From the NCBI GenBank assembly GCA_040386975.1, contig JAZKEO010000032.1, positions 100,458 to 164,457 of the forward strand: DNA of 64,000 bases, written 5' to 3'. The notes beneath the pieces were generated by a model, which did not search any database, was not told the DNA's origin, and saw nothing but the letters and a program-made list of their open reading frames with translations. This stretch comes from M2408 sp040386975 (GTDB lineage Bacteria > Bacteroidota > Bacteroidia > Flavobacteriales_D > Crocinitomicaceae). Positions 61,217 through 64,000 of the stretch are shown here, piece by piece (the stretch's first letter is position 1; every line of letters starts with the position of its first letter). The position numbers were made by a program, and so were the translations under genes.

Positions 61217-62821
61217 ATGACCGAATTTTTTTATCAAGATCCATACACTGTTTTAAAAGACGACACGAAATACCGCAAAATTTCATCAGATTTTGTGAAA
61301 ATTGAAAAACTTGGCAATCGTGAAATCTTAACCATTGAGCCTAAAGCATTGGAAGTTTTGACAGAAGCTGCGATAGCAGATGTTTCTTTTTACTTAAGAA
61401 CAGCTCATTTAGAAAAGTTAAAAGTTATCTTAGATGATCCTGAAGCGACAGATAACGATCGTTTTGTTGCTTATAATTTGATGCAAAATGCAGTTGTTGC
61501 TGCTGAAGGTCAGCTTCCTTCATGTCAAGACACAGGAACAGCAATTGTGATGGCAAAAAAAGGTGAAGATGTTTACACGGGAGTTGATGATGCTGAATTC
61601 ATCTCTAAAGGTATCTATAATACTTACCACGAAAGGAACTTGCGTTACTCTCAAATTGTTCCTTTGACGATGTTTGAGGAAAAAAATTCAGGTTCAAATT
61701 TACCTGCACAAATTGATATTTATGCAAAAAAAGGTGCTGCTTATGAATTTCTTTTTTTAACAAAAGGCGGTGGCTCAGCTAACAAAACATTTTTATATCA
61801 AAAAACAAAATCTTTGTTGAATGATGCTTCCTTGGAAGAATTTGTTCGCGATAAAATCAAAGATTTAGGAACTTCTGCTTGTCCGCCTTACCATTTAGCT
61901 TTGGTAATTGGAGGAACATCAGCGGAAGCAAATTTATCAGTTGTGAAAAAAGCATCTGCTGGTTATTTAGATCATTTACCGACAGAAGGAAATATGAATG
62001 GACAAGCTTTCCGCGATTTAGAATGGGAAAAACGGGTTCATTTAATTTGTCAAAAAAGTTTGATTGGAGCACAATTTGGAGGAAAATATTTTACGCACGA
62101 TGTACGTGTGATTCGTTTGCCTCGTCATGCTGCATCTTGTCCAGTTGGAATGGGAGTTTCCTGTGCAGCGGATAGAAACATCAAAGCGAAAATCACAAAA
62201 GACGGTTTGTTTTTAGAAGATTTGGAGAAAAATCCACGCAGACTTTTACCAGAAACAGCTCCACATTTAGAGCCAGCAGTTGAAATCAATTTGGATCGAC
62301 CAATGGCAGAAGTTTTGGCTGAATTGTCAAAATACCCAATCAAAACACGTTTGAAATTAAACGGAACATTAATTGTCGCACGTGATATGGCTCATGCGAA
62401 AATTAAAGAAATCATTGATTCTGGGAAACCAATGCCTGAATACTTCAAAAATCACCCAATTTACTACGCTGGACCAGCAAAAACACCTGAAGGAATGCCA
62501 TCAGGAAGTTTTGGACCAACAACGGCTGGAAGAATGGATGTTTATGTGGAAGAATTCCAAAAACATGGAGGAAGTATGATTATGTTAGCAAAAGGTAATC
62601 GCTCAAAAGAAGTAAAAGATGCTTGTAAAACATTCGGAGGTTTTTATCTAGGTTCGATTGGTGGACCAGCAGCAATTTTAGCAAAAGAAAATATTTTAGC
62701 AGTTGAAGTTGTTGATTTTGAAGAAATGGGCATGGAAGCGGTTAGAAAAATTACAATTAAAGATTTCCCAGCGTTCATTATTACGGATGATAAAGGGAAT
62801 GATTTTTTTGAAAACCTTTAA
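61217..62821 (+). CDS. Class I (4Fe-4S) fumarate hydratase
   Basis: A 534-aa single-chain fumarase converting fumarate and malate in the TCA cycle. The cluster-ligating cysteines are C103 (PSCQDTGTA), C222 (TSACPPYHL) and C308 (AASCPVGMG), with spacing close to the Leishmania enzyme. Other family motifs are GGGSANKTFLYQKTK, IGGTSAEANLS, and the C-terminal domain GSFGPTTAGRMDVYV and KGNRS. An oxygen-sensitive class I enzyme is the usual fumarase in this phylum. Followed by an inverted repeat (62824-62888). Confidence 0.96.
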   Translation: MTEFFYQDPYTVLKDDTKYRKISSDFVKIEKLGNREILTIEPKALEVLTEAAIADVSFYLRTAHLEKLKVILDDPEATDNDRFVAYNLMQNAVVAAEGQLPSCQDTGTAIVMAKKGEDVYTGVDDAEFISKGIYNTYHERNLRYSQIVPLTMFEEKNSGSNLPAQIDIYAKKGAAYEFLFLTKGGGSANKTFLYQKTKSLLNDASLEEFVRDKIKDLGTSACPPYHLALVIGGTSAEANLSVVKKASAGYLDHLPTEGNMNGQAFRDLEWEKRVHLICQKSLIGAQFGGKYFTHDVRVIRLPRHAASCPVGMGVSCAADRNIKAKITKDGLFLEDLEKNPRRLLPETAPHLEPAVEINLDRPMAEVLAELSKYPIKTRLKLNGTLIVARDMAHAKIKEIIDSGKPMPEYFKNHPIYYAGPAKTPEGMPSGSFGPTTAGRMDVYVEEFQKHGGSMIMLAKGNRSKEVKDACKTFGGFYLGSIGGPAAILAKENILAVEVVDFEEMGMEAVRKITIKDFPAFIITDDKGNDFFENL

Positions 62822-62823
62822 CT

Positions 62824-62888
62824 AGTTATGAGTTATGGATTATGAGTTATTCATGCAACTCATAACTGAATACTCATAACTCATAACT
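62824..62888. repeat. AGTTATGAG stutter with perfect inverted repeat
   Basis: AGTTATGAGTTATG (62824-62837) pairs perfectly with CATAACTCATAACT (62875-62888). Between them further ATGAGTTA/ACTCATAA copies occur. It fills the gap between fumarase and LD-carboxypeptidase genes. Confidence 0.6.
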
Positions 62889-62896
62889 TAAAAAAG

Positions 62897-63799
62897 ATGA
62901 GTGTACAAATTCCATATCTAAAAAAAGGGGATAAAATAAAATTACTATCTCCTGCTAAATCCATTGAACCAGCTTTGGTTTTTGAGGCAAAAGATTTTTG
63001 GGAAAAGCAAGGTTTTGTTGTTGAAGTCGGAGAATTTTGTGTTGGTAAATACCATTATTTTTCAGGTTCCGACAAAGAACGTTTAAGTGATTTCCAGCAA
63101 GCATTAGATGACGATGAGGTAAAAGCAATTATTTGTAATCGTGGTGGTTATGGTTGCATTCGTATACTTGACTTAATAAATTGGGATAAATTTCGCGAAA
63201 ACCCAAAATGGATTGTAGGCTTTTCTGATGTGAGCGTTTTCCATCTATATTTACAGAGCGAAGGTTTTCCGAGTATTCATGCCACAATGCCTTTAAATTA
63301 TGCTCAAAACTCAAAAGAGGCAATGAAAACTTTAGTTGATAGTTTGAGTGGAAATTTACCATTCTATAAATTAAAATCTTCAAAGGATAATCTTTCAGGC
63401 AAAACTAATGGAGTTTTGTTGGGTGGAAATTTATCTATTCTTTACGGTTTATTGGGTACAGATATTGAAATAGATTATTCAAATAAAATCTTATTTATAG
63501 AGGATTTATCGGAACAATTATATCACATTGATCGCATCTTTTACGCCTTGAAAAAAGCTGGAATTTTAGCAAAAATACAAGGCTTAATTGTTGGAAGTTT
63601 CACAGAAATGAAAGACACAGAAATTCCTTACGGTAAAAGTATGAATGACATTGTTTTAGAACACACACAAAACCTTAATATTCCAGTTGTTTTTGATTTT
63701 CCAGCGGGGCACATTGACGACAATCGGGCCTTGGTTTTCGGAAAAGAAGTGAGTTTGGAAGTGAGTGAAAGTGTGACGAATCTCTATTGGGAAGTTTAA
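62897..63799 (+). CDS. LD-carboxypeptidase (peptidase S66)
   Basis: A 300-aa cytoplasmic L,D-carboxypeptidase removing the terminal D-Ala from tetrapeptide muropeptides in peptidoglycan recycling. The Ser-Glu-His triad is S110 (VGFSDVSVF), E202 (LFIEDLSEQL) and H272 (PAGHIDDNRA). The N-terminal nucleophile domain has ICNRGGYGCIR. Length fits LdcA (about 300). Its stop codon overlaps the start of the next membrane-protein gene by one base. Confidence 0.94.
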   Translation: MSVQIPYLKKGDKIKLLSPAKSIEPALVFEAKDFWEKQGFVVEVGEFCVGKYHYFSGSDKERLSDFQQALDDDEVKAIICNRGGYGCIRILDLINWDKFRENPKWIVGFSDVSVFHLYLQSEGFPSIHATMPLNYAQNSKEAMKTLVDSLSGNLPFYKLKSSKDNLSGKTNGVLLGGNLSILYGLLGTDIEIDYSNKILFIEDLSEQLYHIDRIFYALKKAGILAKIQGLIVGSFTEMKDTEIPYGKSMNDIVLEHTQNLNIPVVFDFPAGHIDDNRALVFGKEVSLEVSESVTNLYWEV

Positions 63800-64000
63800 T
63801 GAAAAACAAACAACTTATAAATTTAATATTGATTTTTCTTTCAATTTCAATATTGGGGTATTTAGGGACTTTTTTCATTAATCAATTGATTTTAAATTTT
63901 ATTGTTAATATTTTTTATTTCCTTTTTCAATTATTTGGAATTATTTTACTTGTGAAAAATGGAACAATTTTAAATACAGTTTATTTTAGAATTATTTCAT
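63799..64000 (+). CDS. Partial membrane protein (3' end outside window)
   Basis: An ATG at 63799 overlaps the LD-carboxypeptidase stop by 1 bp and opens a frame that runs to the window end. The visible 67 residues start MKNKQLINLILIFLSISILG and form two hydrophobic helices with short hydrophilic joints (INQLILNF, LLVKNG). No family is recognised from this fragment. Translational coupling suggests it is expressed with the carboxypeptidase. Confidence 0.65.
   Translation, partial: MKNKQLINLILIFLSISILGYLGTFFINQLILNFIVNIFYFLFQLFGIILLVKNGTILNTVYFRIIS

Noticed and set aside
1..64000. CRISPR arrays, tRNA, rRNA, insertion sequences and prophage
   Set aside because: No regular repeat-spacer arrays, no tRNA or rRNA signatures, and no transposase, integrase or phage genes were seen among the recognisable proteins.

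Overview
The window looks like chromosomal DNA of a low-GC (about one third G+C) Bacteroidota, most likely order Flavobacteriales. The evidence is the type IX secretion (T9SS) gene content (a PorZ-like end, a PorP/SprF protein, and secreted proteins with type A and type B C-terminal sorting domains), an S46 dipeptidyl-peptidase, class I fumarase, an FtsE homologue, and repeated use of the Bacteroidota promoter -7 element TAnnTTTG. A family such as Crocinitomicaceae (Fluviicola-like) is a guess from gene style only. I see no rRNA, tRNA, CRISPR array, prophage or insertion sequence. The content is core and envelope chromosome rather than an island.

Layout. 1-8.8 kb: 3' end of a porZ-like gene, then on the minus strand a three-gene MacAB/Lol-type efflux operon (HlyD lipoprotein, FtsX-family permease, ATPase), a DgkA-type kinase with a membrane protein, a PfkB kinase with a DUF349 protein, and a carboxypeptidase-regulatory-like exported protein. 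9-19.3 kb: a DPP11-like S46 peptidase, truncated haemoglobin, ftsE, then a plus-strand envelope group (1032-aa TPR protein, outer-membrane barrel, lipoprotein, SGNH hydrolase). 19.3-30.6 kb (minus): asnS, an ECF sigma factor with an anti-sigma-like membrane protein, a PorP/SprF protein translationally coupled to a CotH-kinase/TSP3 T9SS cargo, 3-hydroxyanthranilate dioxygenase, and a choice-of-anchor-L adhesin. 30.6-37.8 kb (plus): M20 peptidase with an LEA-type lipoprotein, a transglutaminase-like protein, dusB, an S9 peptidase and a small lipoprotein. 37.8-46.9 kb: an XRE-pentapeptide regulator, lysS, three sensor histidine kinases and one response regulator, and a probable small RNA. 47-53 kb: pth, DUF983, thioredoxin, a 1200-aa histidine kinase with udk. 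53-58.3 kb: a thioredoxin-like exported protein coupled to a T9SS trypsin-like protease, then prs-rplY. 58.4-64 kb: flippase, enoyl-CoA hydratase, ferredoxin, fumarase, LD-carboxypeptidase and the start of a membrane protein.

The most interesting unexplained structure is intergenic. Two copies of a 150-170 bp composite hairpin element (477-628 and 34314-34482) share a 20-nt apical loop with one difference, while the stem sequences differ and still pair perfectly; a second hairpin in the same element also shows a compensatory change. Other dispersed intergenic modules recur (4807-4871, 22522-22566, 44321-44416, 48434-48453). A separate promoter, 10-bp stem and terminator arrangement at 44148-44285 marks a probable ~125-nt noncoding RNA, possibly a 6S-type RNA.
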